Assembly: GCA_036937835.1 (NCBI GenBank)
Contig: CM072877.1
Location: 19,811,001-19,875,000, forward strand
From: Pampus argenteus
Lineage: Eukaryota; Chordata; Actinopteri; Scombriformes; Stromateidae
Length of the DNA: 64,000 nt
Reading direction: 5' to 3'
Under the pieces are notes generated by a model that saw only the letters and a program-made list of their open reading frames with translations, did no database searches and was not told where the DNA came from. Position numbers and translations under genes: made by a program. Of the stretch, positions 27,704-40,284 are shown one piece after another. Numbering within the stretch: position 1 is the stretch's first letter; every line of letters starts with the position of its first letter.

Positions 27704-27752
27704 TAAATTAAAAATCTAAAATATTTTAGATAATTTTAGATTTTTAATTTTA
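27704..27752. repeat. Foldback hairpin, 19-bp arms
   Basis: TAAATTAAAAATCTAAAAT at 27704-27722 is mirrored by ATTTTAGATTTTTAATTTT at 27733-27751 across a 10-base spacer. AT-rich palindrome, possibly a MITE end or cruciform site. Confidence 0.85.
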
Positions 27753-30470
27753 ACATCCACGGGCAGGTTAAAGAGCAGGTTAAAGAGCATATGGAAACAG
27801 AAGGTAAAACCAATATTTTTCTGGCCTCTTGACCTCTACTTTGAGTAGTGCACAGTGCTGTCAAGTGTTAATATGCAAGTGCAATATCCACAGGTGTTAT
27901 CATCATCAGACCTCTATCTGCAAGTCCGGAGGCAAGAAAAAGGCTGACATTATGCCAAAGACGAAGACGCAGAGTTGAAATGTCCTGAGTCGCCTCACAG
28001 ACTCCACCAGCAGCTATCTTCCTGCCATTTCCTAAAAGGAATGTAATTTAAGCAGAAAATCAAAACAAAAGGCAAAACAAATCTCTTCTCAGGCAATTTT
28101 CAGCTATTTACTTGTCAGGATGAGCTTTTAAAGATGCCAGACTGATCAGGAACACGACTGCAGACAACAGCTGACATTCACACATAAACAAATCACAGGC
28201 GGACACTCCAGATAGAGGCTGAGAGCAACGACGAGGACAAAGCATTCAAATGCAATCACACTACCTGTGTCATTCAATCAATCGATCAGTCACGGGACAC
28301 AGATTATTCTGCAATTAACGTTGCATCTACATCATGCTTTTCAGATGTAATTACAGGAGCTAAAAAATAGCTGCAAAACCAAATGAATCGAAATAAAATC
28401 CAACATTTACACTGATGGCTGTGTGTCACTTGAGAGGTTCCTTCAAAATATATCTGATACAATATTTTTTGGGGAATAATGAGACCATATTTACATTTGC
28501 ATTTATTCATTTGGCAGATGCTGAAGTGACATTTACTGTAGATGAGGTTCAGTCTAAGCTGCAGCAGATCAATGAGAAGCCTTTTGAATAAAAGCTTCAA
28601 CACTGTTTCCACCTGAAACAACGGACGCATGGCAGCAGGGACATAAGTGCTCAGCAGGTCACTTCATTCTCTCAGAGAAACAGAAACAACCCGGCTTCCT
28701 AGAAATTACATTCATATGCCTCCAAATTGCAACAACAAAAATGTTTAGCTGGAAATGTAACGCTGTTGAATTATGTTTCCTCTATATAAGAGTCATATGT
28801 GTTGTGTTCAGACTTGGTTTGGGTCAGAGACAGATAGAGCGCCTGCAGTGACATGAAGCCCAAGATCTTTATGAACATTTAAGCCACAGCAGCATCCTCA
28901 CTGACCTGAACCACGCCTGAACTCAGGGTCCTGCATCCAGCTTCAAAGTCCACCTGAAAGTCTTTATCATCAGCTGATTACTGCGTATTTAGACTGTGTC
29001 TGTAGGTTTATTGCATGTCTATCTATGTTTAAACTTGCAAAACGTTCAAATGAATCATGTCTGTTAATCAGTGTAGATGTTGTTTTGTGCCATAAACGCG
29101 ATGCTTGCTAATTTCGCTATAATTGGGCATCCTTCCAGTGAGACGCAACATGTTGACAGCAGCTGTTTGTATGGTTTCCAGAAAATATGTCAGGTAAATG
29201 ATGCAATAATTACCTGTGCATGGCCTTTAAATCATAGTGACAGAAATGTAGAAAATTCAGACCTCAGACACATTTATACAAGAAAAGAGGAATCCTGCAG
29301 CATCCTCCTCTCACTTTATACTAAATACCTCCTGTAATTTGTCTTCAGATGTCAGAACAGCTGGGAGACAGCTCCAATCAAAACAAAGAATTACCTGGCA
29401 TTAGTCATGGGCCGCGGCTCTGTGCCAGTCCATATTCTCCTTCACTGACCTCAGAGCAGCCTTCAGTCTGGGGGAATATTTATAAACCGATGCAGACATC
29501 CACAGAGGAGCCTGCGTGTGACGAACAACAAATATCCTGGAATAAAATGATCATAATTCAGCATCCTCCAAATGAAACGTCTGTTCGTGAACTTCAGATC
29601 AATGTGTTTTTGATCTGATCAGCAGGACTGGAGCATGTGCAGAACATGCTACATATCATGACCTCCAGCTTCGCTTTGCTTTATTTCTGTCAGGTGGATT
29701 GACATTTTCTGATTTGTTGATTGATTTGTTTGATTGTCAGCTGGTTTCTGACTAAGTCTTCTTCTTTTCGCTCTTTGGGGACATCTCTGTCACTCATCAG
29801 AAAATTCATCGAATTATTTTGATAGTTGATTGTTGCAAAAATGGCAAATAGTTGATGATTGATGATTAAATATGAAGATTTTCAGTGTTTTCTTTTCATA
29901 TATGTGTTTGTCATATAATAGCAGTGTTAATATGATTTAAAGGTACAGTGTACTTGATCGAGCAGCTCACACCGTCTGAAAATGATAAATGTGATAAAAT
30001 GTCAGATGCTGCCAACATATAAAGGTCAACCTGAAGGGGTTAAGATGGGTCAGATTTAACAGGTGTAGAGTCGTTAAGAGTGTTTATTGGACATATGATG
30101 ACTTCAGCTTGTAGCAGTGATGACTTGATTCATAAATAAGAGTTTATCGTCCACAACAAACTGATGTTGATTGATCAGTTTGGTTCAGATTACAGCTGAT
30201 ACTGTGACTGTTCTTTCTATAACATTATCCAAATAAACAAATACCTAAATGCTGTTTATGTCTGATGTTGTGTATCTGCCGTATGTTTCTCTGCTGCCTG
30301 CTGTCACAGATGTTCAAACTGTCTTCCTCCTACAGAGAAGGAAAGTCACTTTATTCCAAAAACACCATAAAAAGTCACATTTTAATGACATCAGTGTACA
30401 AATGAATATCTTCACGGCACTTCTTTAATTATCCCACATAGTTCTCATAGAGCAGCCTCAGCCTGACGAT
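27753..30470. other. Intergenic, with a SINE-like tail fragment and candidate enhancers
   Basis: TTTGCATTTATTCATTTGGCAGATGCT at 28496-28522 (in part) resembles the TTTAGCAGACGCT block common in fish short repeats. Stretches 29090-29250 and 29390-29490 are complex, repeat-free and could be conserved elements (for example ATGATGCAATAATTACCTG). No gene is seen. Confidence 0.4.
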
Positions 30471-30500
30471 GTCTTCCTCCTCCTCCTCCTCCTCCTCTCT
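30471..30500. repeat. TCC microsatellite
   Basis: About eight TCC units. Confidence 0.9.
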
Positions 30501-31404
30501 CGTCTCTGAGGAACACAGCGAGCCGCTCCTGCTTCTTCTTCTTCCTCCGTCAGATGTTCAGAGTCTTCTGTGATATATTTTTAAATGCTATATTTATTTT
30601 ACCCACCGCGTGCAGAAAAACTGAAAATTCATCGACACGACTGGAAGAAATGTCTCTTAAATGTGTTCAGTCTGTTCGGACTGTTTTAACATTTTAAAAT
30701 GCATGATGATATTTATTAACACAAACTGGAGGTTTGGTTCTTCTATGTTTGTCTTTATTTCTAAATTAATGATAATAATAAACTGTATATGTGTATGTAG
30801 ATGAACATATTTCACAGTTTACACAGCAGCATTTACTGTCGCTAATTCAAAGGTTGCAAACAAACAATTAAATACAATCATAAAATGTGCTGTGTAATTA
30901 GCCATTAGTCAATTAATTGATTAGTCAATCAGCTGAAGAATAATAAAATGAACTATTTTGATATTTGAGTCATCCTGCCTCTGAGCTTAATAAGGCATGA
31001 ATATGATTCACGTCTGTGTTTAGTTGAAAGAAACAAGGAGAGAGATTTTTGTCTGAGACATCCTGAAAGCAGTTATGTCTCAGCAGAAGATAAAACAGCG
31101 TCAGGACGCCGGCTGAGGACGAGATCAGCGTAAATAAACACAAACCCACGATTTATCTGACTCAGACAGCTTCATAATAGCTTCAGCTGAACCTTGGGAC
31201 AAGTGCTGGAGATCTATATATTTATTTATAATTACTAATCGAAAAAATAAGAACTTTCCAGAGCACCTAATACAAAATAAAGAAACACTGTTAAAAGACT
31301 CAGAGCACCTAGAAACCTCTTTTCCCTTTAAGAGGCAGAGTTAAACCTTTCTGAACATAGATGGTTCACTGCAGGACATGAAGGGGTGAAACAGATGGGA
31401 AGCA

Positions 31405-31545
31405 TGTTCAAGCGTGCCGTCTATTAAAATCACGACAGCACACTGGAGACGAGTGTATCTGCTGAGGTTAATGAGCAGAGGGAAGTGATCACACTAATAG
31501 TTTACTGCTAATCAATTGGCTGACATGTCAATGAGTCTCACATGC
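31405..31545. promoter_or_regulatory. Candidate conserved regulatory element
   Basis: GGTTAATGAGCAGAGG, CTGCTAATCAATTGGC and TGACATGTCAATGAG fall within about 90 bases. TGACATGTCA is a palindromic TGIF/MEIS-type site beside TAATCAATTG homeodomain cores. A developmental enhancer is plausible; conservation is untested. Confidence 0.3.
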
Positions 31546-31607
31546 AGCACTGCTCTCATGCAGACCATCCACACATCTTCTTCTGTGCTGACACACCGCC
31601 TGCAGCT

Positions 31608-31633
31608 GATATAATATAATATAATATAATATA
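31608..31633. repeat. ATAAT pentanucleotide repeat
   Basis: Five ATAAT units ending in ATATATG. Confidence 0.9.
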
Positions 31634-33147
31634 TGTATAAGCACATACACCAGGGAGCAGCAGCACTTATCAGCCCAACAAAGACATCTGCGATTGCAGC
31701 ACACTGTCAGGAGGATTTGCAGATGTGTTTGAGGAACAGTGTAATCATGAACGGCAGCAAGGACATTGCAGGATAAAAGGCACGTCTGCAGGAATGGGAC
31801 ACACACATAAATTAACAATCACACACATGAACACACACACAAGTGTGAAGAAGATCCTTTACTTAAACAAAAGCACCAATACAGTAATGTGAATATACTC
31901 TGTTACACATAAGCAGTGAATGTCGTCCTGTTGGTGGAGGCAAAAAAATCTGAGTGGAAATGTTAAAAAATCCCCAAATATCTTCAGAAACATCAGATCT
32001 GGTTTTCTGATGAATACATGAAACAAACATTCATGTGAAACAGAAAACGACTCTTCTGGGATGATTTAACGGCGTCGACTGGAGATTCAGTTCATCTGCT
32101 AATATTCACCCGACAGCAGTGGGTTGAAACCAACAGTCATTTATTCTGGTAGTTCAGATAACCTGGCTAACGTCACCCACGATCTTCCTCGAATCTAAAC
32201 ACGTAGTTTTGTGACCTTTTGCAACCAAAGCGTCACCACACATGATTTATTCAGTAAGTCAGTTTTATTGAACTTCTGCTGTGTCCAGACCTCAAACTCA
32301 ACCTGGAGAAGCAACGTTCAGGCTCCAAACTCACAGGATGTGTGTGTGTGTGTGATTGGTGCAGGTCTGAGGTTAAAATACAAATTAAGTGAAGTAATAA
32401 TGTGTATGTTTCTGTCAGCATATTTATGTGTGAAGCTGAAACAATTAGTCAATTTATTGATTTGTCAATTGGCAGAAAAATTATGTGCAACTAATCTTTC
32501 AAGCAAAAATTTCAAATAATTGTTAATTGAAGCTTTTCAGTTATGATGATTTGCTGCTTTTCTTTTCTTTCTTTCTGGGATAGTACATTGAATATCTTTG
32601 GGTTTTGGACCTGGAACGTGTTTCATTGTTTTCTGGTGGTTGGCTTCGTACAGCTTCTTCTCTGAAAACAGCTGCCTGCTGCGGCTCAAAATGACACTAA
32701 ACAGCTAAACAATGAGCTGAAAGTCGCTGTAAGGACCCTGAAACTGGGATGGTAAAATGATCCAGTGGATGAGCCTCACCTCTCACTGTAACTTCATACA
32801 TTATAAACATGTATATTATAGCTGATGTGATTGAAAATAATTATTTTGAATGAAATTTTGCGGCCATATTCGAATATTTTGAGGAAATGCAAAGCAAACT
32901 AATATTGAACTGAACCAATTAGGCCCTGCAGTGGGCGGCGGTCCACAGCTGTGTGTGTGTGTGTGTGTTTGATTGTGAGTGAACGTATTAATGAGTGTGA
33001 CTGTAGCATTAAAGCCTCTGGGAATTATATGAAGTCAAGAGGATCAATAAGGAGGTTTTTTTTTCTCCACAACTACCCCACATTGTCAATACGTCCAAAC
33101 ACAGATGCTCTCTAATTGTCCTGCAGCAGCCGCCTTCGCTCCCTCCC

Positions 33148-33150
<3 letters not shown>
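31634..33150. other. Intergenic, with a teleost MITE fragment
   Basis: Bases 31855-31915 (TTTACTTAAACAAAAGCACCA then ATACAGTAATG) match the same MITE family as at 4.1 kb. GT runs of 8-11 units lie at about 32340 and 32950. No gene is seen. Confidence 0.5.

Positions 33151-33190
<40 letters not shown>
33151..33190. repeat. AC microsatellite
   Basis: Twenty AC units. Confidence 0.95.
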
Positions 33191-33193
<3 letters not shown>

Positions 33194-33831
33194 CTGCATG
33201 CAAACACACTGTAGCCGTCCTAATAGTTGAAAGAAAATCATTTTAATTGCTTTTGTGTAATTTGGTTTTTCATTTAGGACCAAAAAAACCAACCAAGCAG
33301 CCTGCTGTTTTGGTGCAGTGTAGGTTTGCCTCCAGATTACCACCAAACATTTAAAAACATGCTGACGTGACTCTTTTCACTTTGGTCCCACTCGAGTGTT
33401 TTTTCGTCTTCTCTGAGGATCATAAAATGTTAATAAAATCTATTGTTTCTTATTTAAAGTTTTCATTCATCTCTCACCTTCTTCTACAGGACTTGAATTG
33501 ATTCTTTTGTTTTGTCATAAAATAATAAACAATATTTTTGTTTTTTGGATTTTTTGGAGGACAGAAGAATAAGATATATATATCAGGTAATACACGACAC
33601 ACCAAACATGGTGAGGGAGGGTCAACAACATATTTTCATGTTTTTGGCCTCAGATCCAGTGACTGTATATGAAGTATTCACATATAAAAGCTACCGGCAG
33701 CTATTGCTTTTATTCTAGTGTCTGTCTGTCAGCTATAATTATAGAGTAGTATCCGTCCTGAGTCCTCAGAAATACATTTAGAAAGCTGAACTGTATCCAT
33801 AAATGCCACCCAGACTGTGTCAGGAAATATT

Positions 33832-33833
<2 letters not shown>

Positions 33834-33863
<30 letters not shown>
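33834..33863. repeat. GT microsatellite
   Basis: About 15 GT units. Confidence 0.95.
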
Positions 33864-33866
<3 letters not shown>

Positions 33867-36247
33867 GACAGAGAGAGTGAAATAGCTTCATTCAGGGCGT
33901 CAGGTTGAGATAAAGGTGAAAAATAATGTGCTTGTGAGGAAGCGACGCAGAGATGTCCAGACAGATTATCAATCATAGAGACAGATGGAGAGACAGGCCG
34001 GTGGACGGGTGGCAGTGACAGGTAGACGAGTCCTCGATGCAGAAAAGCTGCAGGAACGCAGTGAACAGCGTTAAAAAGTTAAAAGAGAAAACCTAATTAA
34101 TGTTATCTCAATGTCCCTGTGGAGGAGAGTTGAAATTAAATTAAATTAAATCGCTGTCTGCTCGGCGGAGGGAGTGAGAGTCCCCAATTACAGCTTAGGG
34201 CTTTGTTACCTAACGAACATGTGTCACACTGATACCGGCTCACAGGTGTGTTTGTTCCTATAGGTGTGTGTGCGTGAGAATATTATCAAACAGAAGTGAT
34301 GTTGAGAAAAATGTGCTCTGTGTGGAAAAAATTGTCAATGCTCACACGTAATCATAGAAAATAGAGTTTTGTGTGTCTTAACAGTGTCTCTAATTATGTG
34401 TGTGAGCCAATCAATCGTCATCGACAGCAGTGATTGCCACAAGTCCAAATCACCTGAAGGCTTTGATCAGATGACCTCTGGTAACCTTTGGCAACATATT
34501 GCAGTATTTCATAATACTGCAATTATGTTCAGAGGAAGAGGAAAACATCACAACCTCGAGATGAAATTATGACTGTAGCTTGATTGTACTTAAACGTGTT
34601 TTATTTTAAACAGATAGACTTTTGTGCACGCAGCTGTGAACCTGCAGCTGGATGCTCCGAGCGCTTCTAGTTGAGAATCTATGAACTTTTCAGGAAGCTG
34701 CCGGCGTGTTCTAGTTACGTCTGTCTAATATAAGCTGTATCACAAAGAACGTAGATTGAAAAACGATCATAACAAAGACAGAAAGGCCTGTTGGTGAGAT
34801 CAGATCAGCCGGACACTGAATGTTGATGAGTGTTGTCATAGAAACAAAACATGAAGCACTGGGATGAAGCGCTCCCCAGCGCCGTGCCAGCTCTCTTCTG
34901 CCAGAGAAACACTATATGAGCACACTATATACTCATTATAAGAGCCTTAGAAACCAGAGGAAAAAGAGGCTGCAGAACTTGCAGAGCATCATCACATCTT
35001 TAAGTTTCCTTCAGTGTCCAGTGATTGTCTGTACATCCATGTTACACTGCAAACAGGAGCTGCTAAAAGCTAATTCAGCAGACGTTTAATGGAGACCGTT
35101 TGACTAAATGTGGTGTTTTTATTGGGTTTTGCTCTCCTGATGGTTTTTTTTATATCATATTGTGTCTCAAACAGTCTGATATATTGCTGTAGATGTTTCC
35201 ATCCGTCAGAAGAAAACAACGATTAAAATACGAGGAAGTCGCTCCTGTCGCAGCAAATCTTCCAATCCAATAGGAGCACTGACATTATTTCCACTGTCAA
35301 AAAACGACTTTAGAAACCTGCACAAAAACATTATTTTAAAAAGCAGCATTAGGACTTTAAATTTGATTAAACCTGATTCAAGATTTAATTTCATATTAAT
35401 TTAAAGAAGATTTGATTTAGGCAGCGTGATGGGATATGAGTTGATATTAGACCTGCAGAGACCTCCCCAGTAGATGTCTGTATCTTCAGATATAATAACA
35501 TCATTATTAAATGAACAAAGCAGTGTGTGAGTGGGAATGGGACCTACTATAAGAAAAATACAGACATGACCTCTGAGTCATGTGACACGTGAATGTGATG
35601 CAGGTCTGTATGAATGAATGAATCAATCTGGAGCTGAAACTGGTGTAATAAGGAGGATGTAGACTGTCATTTCTGCAGCATGAAGCGCCTCCAGCACAGT
35701 AAAGAAAATGCAGCTACGTCAGCTGGAAACATGGTGGACTCAAATAATGCATATGTTTAATTAAGTCTCGTCTGACGACCCGATTATTACAAAACCCAAA
35801 TAGTTTGAAAAACGTCTCATTGGACTGAAAGCTCGTTAGTGCGACGACCCGATGCCCGAAGCCCAGTGAAAGTGACAAAAGACATTTTTCAGGTGTGTTG
35901 TTATTTATTGACTGGCAGGGTGTTGCCTGTCATGCTCTGGAAACACAACACGCTACCTCAGACCTGCTGGGAACACCGACGTCTTCAAATATTATTAATG
36001 GAACAACAATTTCCAAAATGACCATCAGCTCACTTATTATTATAGAGCCTGAATTCAGAGATTGAGTCAGTTGAAGCATTCATGCATGAACAGGTTATAT
36101 TTAAACTCATTCATGTGAATTATCGTTGTTGAATCATTTAAAATAACACGTACGCGCCACTTAAAGAACACATTTGTCGGTACAAGTGCTTTTTATGACA
36201 CCCATTGACCCACCTGAAATGTGACACATTGTTCACACACATAACAA
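33864..36247. other. Intergenic, no supportable gene
   Basis: Four AAATT units at 34132-34151; otherwise unique DNA. No coding signal is seen. Confidence 0.5.
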
Positions 36248-36274
36248 CACATAATAATAATAATAATAATAATG
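36248..36274. repeat. AAT microsatellite
   Basis: Eight AAT units. Confidence 0.95.
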
Positions 36275-36329
36275 ATATGGACTTGATTTGGAGTGCTGTT
36301 TACCAGAATATCCAACTTTGCCCACAGTG

Positions 36330-36535
36330 AGTGCTGATTCCTCGTCTATCGACACGGCTGTGATTCATTTCATTCCACAGTAGCGTAATTGTTCCCTCCT
36401 AATGTTGTCCAATCACTCTATCACCGATGTATCCTCTGACTTCACCCCATTAATCAGTGTTAATTATAATTGCCTTTGCCGGTAGTTGCTGTAATTGAAT
36501 TAGCCCCAAGAGACCGAGGTAAGAGGTCAGTGTTG
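36330..36535. promoter_or_regulatory. Candidate conserved regulatory element
   Basis: Repeat-free, information-rich sequence with CCCATTAATCAGTGTTAATT, ATAATTGCCTTTG and TGTAATTGAATTAGCC packed within 80 bases: at least five homeodomain-type TAAT cores. In the gfra2 upstream region it is a good enhancer candidate. This is an inference from motif density only. Confidence 0.35.
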
Positions 36536-38239
36536 CAGGAAGTTCAGGTTTGAGAAAGAGAGAGCAGCAATCAGGGAGAGAGATGAAGCTTAAATGAGGG
36601 GTGGACGTGTTGAGGGCATGTAACAGGGACGATGATGAGAGAGAGCATCATCACAGACTGATCCCGGAGCTGTAGCAGAGTTTGCTGCTCATTGTGTTGT
36701 AAACGTGGTTTCACAGCAGTCTGCAGCAGTCTGCATCTGCTTCGACATGACACTCTTCTCTGCTTCATTTTCAGACATTTTAACAAACCAAGACGTTCCC
36801 GTCTTTGTGGATTTTATCTTGCTTGTGGGAATTCAAACTGCAACCTCAATTCAGATATTGAAATGATATTCTGCAAGTAAAACAGTAGCTTCATGCTGAA
36901 GGAAGGAGCTGCTATCTCAAACGCCTCTTCAGTCTTGGGATGTAAGGATGATTGTTTTACAGCCAACAACAAAAAAAAAAACATCTTCCAGTGTTTGTGC
37001 TTGAAATCTGGCAACAGCTGACGCTCAGCTGCAGGCGATGATTTCAAGCAGATCCAGGCAGCGTGTGCAGAAACGTGTATAAACTGAATAATAATGAACC
37101 AGTTGGTTGCTTTAAATGCAGCTGCTTATTAAGCCAAACCAGCATGTGTTGCAACTTCTGAATGAAATACACAACAAACAAAATGTATAAGAGAAGCTGT
37201 AGTTGATAGTGATCAGTGGGAACGGGGACATAAAGCTACACACTTAGAGATTATGTTTAGCAGATGCCAATGAAGTACTTCATTAAAACGGATATATATG
37301 TGGGACCATCTGGTGCAGGTCACATACACATCTCACACTGTGTTCAGACAGAACGCAAAAGGAAATTTAGAATTTAGTGAATGCAAATTTACAGTATCCT
37401 AGATCTTTATTAATCTAAACGGACGGAGAGGAGCGAGAAAAGCAGAGAGACGGAAGGGAAACTGAAAGAAGCTGAATGAAACGATAACTGATTAGTCATT
37501 GACTTACATGGTGATATTGATGCACCACATGATCACCGCTGAATCTGAGCATGCTAACGTGGATTCAACCACCCTACCTGGATGAGAAGCTGTCTGAGTG
37601 GACCCATCAAACACAAATATAAATCCATCTTGTACACATCACGTGCTCATCTTCATCTGTCTATGATTTCATCTGAAACAGCTTTAAAGCCTCCTCTCGG
37701 GTCTCTGTCCATCATACACGCTGCCCTCTGGATATGAATCACTCTTTTCCTCCATATAATGAACTGTCTTCATTTAAAGTCTACAGGGCAGCTCTGGGTT
37801 TTTATGGCTGCGTGGCAAATCACTTCCCCGTGATGAGTTTCATATTATGTGACAGGAAGGAAATGTTTGTGTAACAGGAAGTCACTTAATTGCTATAATC
37901 CTCCCTCCAGGCTGAAGAGTGTAATTATAAATGCAGACTCTTCATGGTTAGATGCACGTCACCTGAGTTTCATTAAAACAGGGAGAGCGTTTCCACGTCA
38001 GCTCTCACTCTGCAGACGAACACATGGATGCAGACGCTCGGCTTATCTGGAGGATTGTGAGAAAGTGTTTTCAGTCTTCTTGCATCTTAATGAGTTTTAT
38101 ATTTACGTACATTTATTTAGATTTGGCTTAATGAGTCGGCTGAGTGGTGGTTTATAACAGGCTGCTGGTCGGATGAACACATGTCAAATTAAACATATCA
38201 TCCAGTTCATTAGAAGGAGGAAAGAAAATGTATTCATAC
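36536..38239. other. Intergenic, no supportable gene
   Basis: Unique DNA. Bases 37790-37960 look complex and possibly conserved (for example CACTTAATTGCTATAATCC). The 102-residue frame at 37849-38157 has no recognisable domain. Confidence 0.45.
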
Positions 38240-38990
38240 AGATAAACAGTCGAATACACTGTATCTGAGTACATTTACACAAGTACAGTTTTGAGGTACT
38301 TGTACTTATTATTACTTTAACATTTACTAAATAATTAATCATTACTTTACTTATAATTATCACATGCATGTTTAACTTCAACTACATGAAGATCACTATA
38401 CTTATGTACTGTTACTGCAGTACTTTAACTACATCAAGATCACTATACTTATGTACTGATACTGCAGTACTTTAACTACATCAAGATCACTATACTTATG
38501 TACTGATACTGCAGTACTTTAACTACATCAAGATCACAATACTTATGTACTGTTACTGCAGTACTTTAACTACATCAAGATCACTATACTTATGTACTGA
38601 TACTGCAGTACTTTAACTACATCAAGATCACAATACTTATGTACTGTTACTGCAGTACTTTAACTACATCAAGATCACAGTACTTATGTACTGTTACTGC
38701 AGTACTTTAACTACATCAAGATCACTATACTTATGTACTGTTACTGCAGTACTTTAACTACATCAAGATCACAGTACTTATGTACTGTTACTGCAGTACT
38801 TTAACTACATCAACATCACTATACTTATGTACTGTTACTGCAGTACTTTAACTACTAACTACTACTATTGTTAACATGTTAATACAGTACTGCAGGACTA
38901 ATGCAGAATACTTCACTGATGCCTAAAAATTGTAAATTGTACTTTTACACTGTACTACATTATAGTTCTTCAGCTCTACATTATTTCAGC
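38240..38990. mobile_element. Teleost MITE hosting the 47-bp array
   Basis: The left flank (GTACATTTACACAAGTACAG then TTTTGAGGTACTTGTACTT, about 38268-38315) and the right flank (AATTGTACTTTTACACTGTACTACATT, in part, about 38930-38960) are pieces of the common fish MITE rich in AGTAC. The tandem array lies between them, so it grew inside this element. Confidence 0.6.
38385..38860. repeat. 47-bp tandem repeat, about ten copies
   Basis: CTTATGTACTG recurs at 38401, 38448, 38495, 38542, 38589, 38636, 38683, 38730, 38777 and 38824, exactly 47 bases apart. Unit: ACTTTAACTACATCAAGATC, ACTATACTTATGTACTG, then T/A-TACTGCAGT. Variants (CTATA, CAATA, CAGTA; GTTAC, GATAC) are interspersed, which shows the array grew by duplication of multi-unit blocks. 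Each unit contains the palindrome ACTGCAGT. Confidence 0.98.
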
Positions 38991-39902
38991 TTTTATATGA
39001 ATAACAGTTTGAATTGAGTCATATTAGGAATAACTGGCATCATTTATGAGTGTATTTTGATTAAAATGAGTCAGTATTAATTCCAGATTTGATGGAGTGA
39101 TTATTAGACCATCACCCTTTTATGAGTGAAAGAGTGATTACTGGATTACTGATGAGTATTCAGCAGATAAACTACCTGCAATTATAAAGATTAACAGCAG
39201 GTTTGCTCTTTGTGTGAGACTCCCATTTGATCTCACTTTCATTGCACAAGTTGGATTTGAAGAACAGATTCATGTGTGCTGATGGACGACTGTACCTGAA
39301 CACAGCTGACAAGTTTCACGTCTGCTCACTCAGCAGTAAATCTGAAGCTAAAGGCTGATTTGTTACATTTAACTCATGCAGCAGTAAATACAAGAACATC
39401 AGGACAAATCTGTGTTGTTCAAATGCTGTTGTCAGTTTTTATCTCATCGTCTGGTTCTTCAGATGAGGTGGAAACTCAGACAGGATGCAGGACAGGGACT
39501 TTTAGATCCACCGTAGCTCTATAGGACGTACCGACCCGGACCTGAACCTTCCCCGGTTCTGCTTTTCTTACTCTCCATCTGCTTTGGAGACATTTAACAA
39601 TTTACTCGCACAAATCGACCAAATCTGACTGAACACATTATACAAAACTAAAACAATTAGTCAATAAATCAGTTAGTAAATCAGTAAAATTCATCTACAC
39701 CGTTTTGATTAGTTATTGATTGTTTATATTCATTTATAATTTCAGTTTCTCCACTGTGAGGATTTGAATAAATACTTCATCTTTGATTATTTACTTACAT
39801 TTTATGCACCAAACAATTTGTTGATTAATTAATTGATTAAGTACTACTACTAATATTTTTATAACATGAGCTGTAATCTAATTTACAATGTTTCTACAAT
39901 AT
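38991..39902. other. Intergenic, no supportable gene
   Basis: AT-rich unique DNA; no coding or repeat signal recognised. Confidence 0.5.
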
Positions 39903-39990
39903 TAAAGGACCAGTTCACATGTTTCCAGTCAGGTGTCCATATGAACAGCGACTGTAATCACTGCTCCTGCTTCACATAAACTTTTAAACA
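39903..39990. repeat. Dispersed repeat, copy 2 (pairs with 2.47 kb)
   Basis: Near-identical over about 70 bases to 2467-2537, same orientation, differing at a handful of positions. Confidence 0.75.
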
Positions 39991-40079
39991 CATCACTGTT
40001 ACAGATAATCCTGCAGATTATCTTGAATCTTGAACCACAGCTGTGCGAACTGGGGAAGAGAAATAGGATGGTGACTTGT

Positions 40080-40284
40080 TTTTATGTCTTTTTATGTATT
40101 TGATTTATTTTAATTATTAGAATCATTATCGTTTGTTTAATTATTTTATAATTAAAGTCTTATTGACTTAATTACTTATTGTCCTCTGAGAGGGCTGTTG
40201 GTTAGAGGGAGGGAAGGGATTGATTATGTTATTGTTTGTGAAAATGATCAAAACTCAATAAATAAAGTTTTGAAAAAAAAAACT
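40080..40284 (+). mobile_element. Likely 3' tail of a truncated LINE
   Basis: Ends in CTCAATAAATAAAGTTTTG followed by ten A residues, the pattern of a retroposed 3' UTR with polyadenylation signal and A tail. Upstream is AT-rich and without coding. It could alternatively be the 3' end of a processed transcript; no dok2-like coding sequence precedes it. Confidence 0.45.

Noticed and set aside
28304..28630. 108-residue minus-strand frame
   Set aside because: Overlaps a short interspersed repeat fragment, hydrophobic/Ile-Phe-rich from AT-rich DNA, no homology recognised.
38385..38860. Regularly spaced repeats resembling a CRISPR array
   Set aside because: Units are contiguous 47-mers without unique spacers, in a vertebrate genome, inside a MITE.
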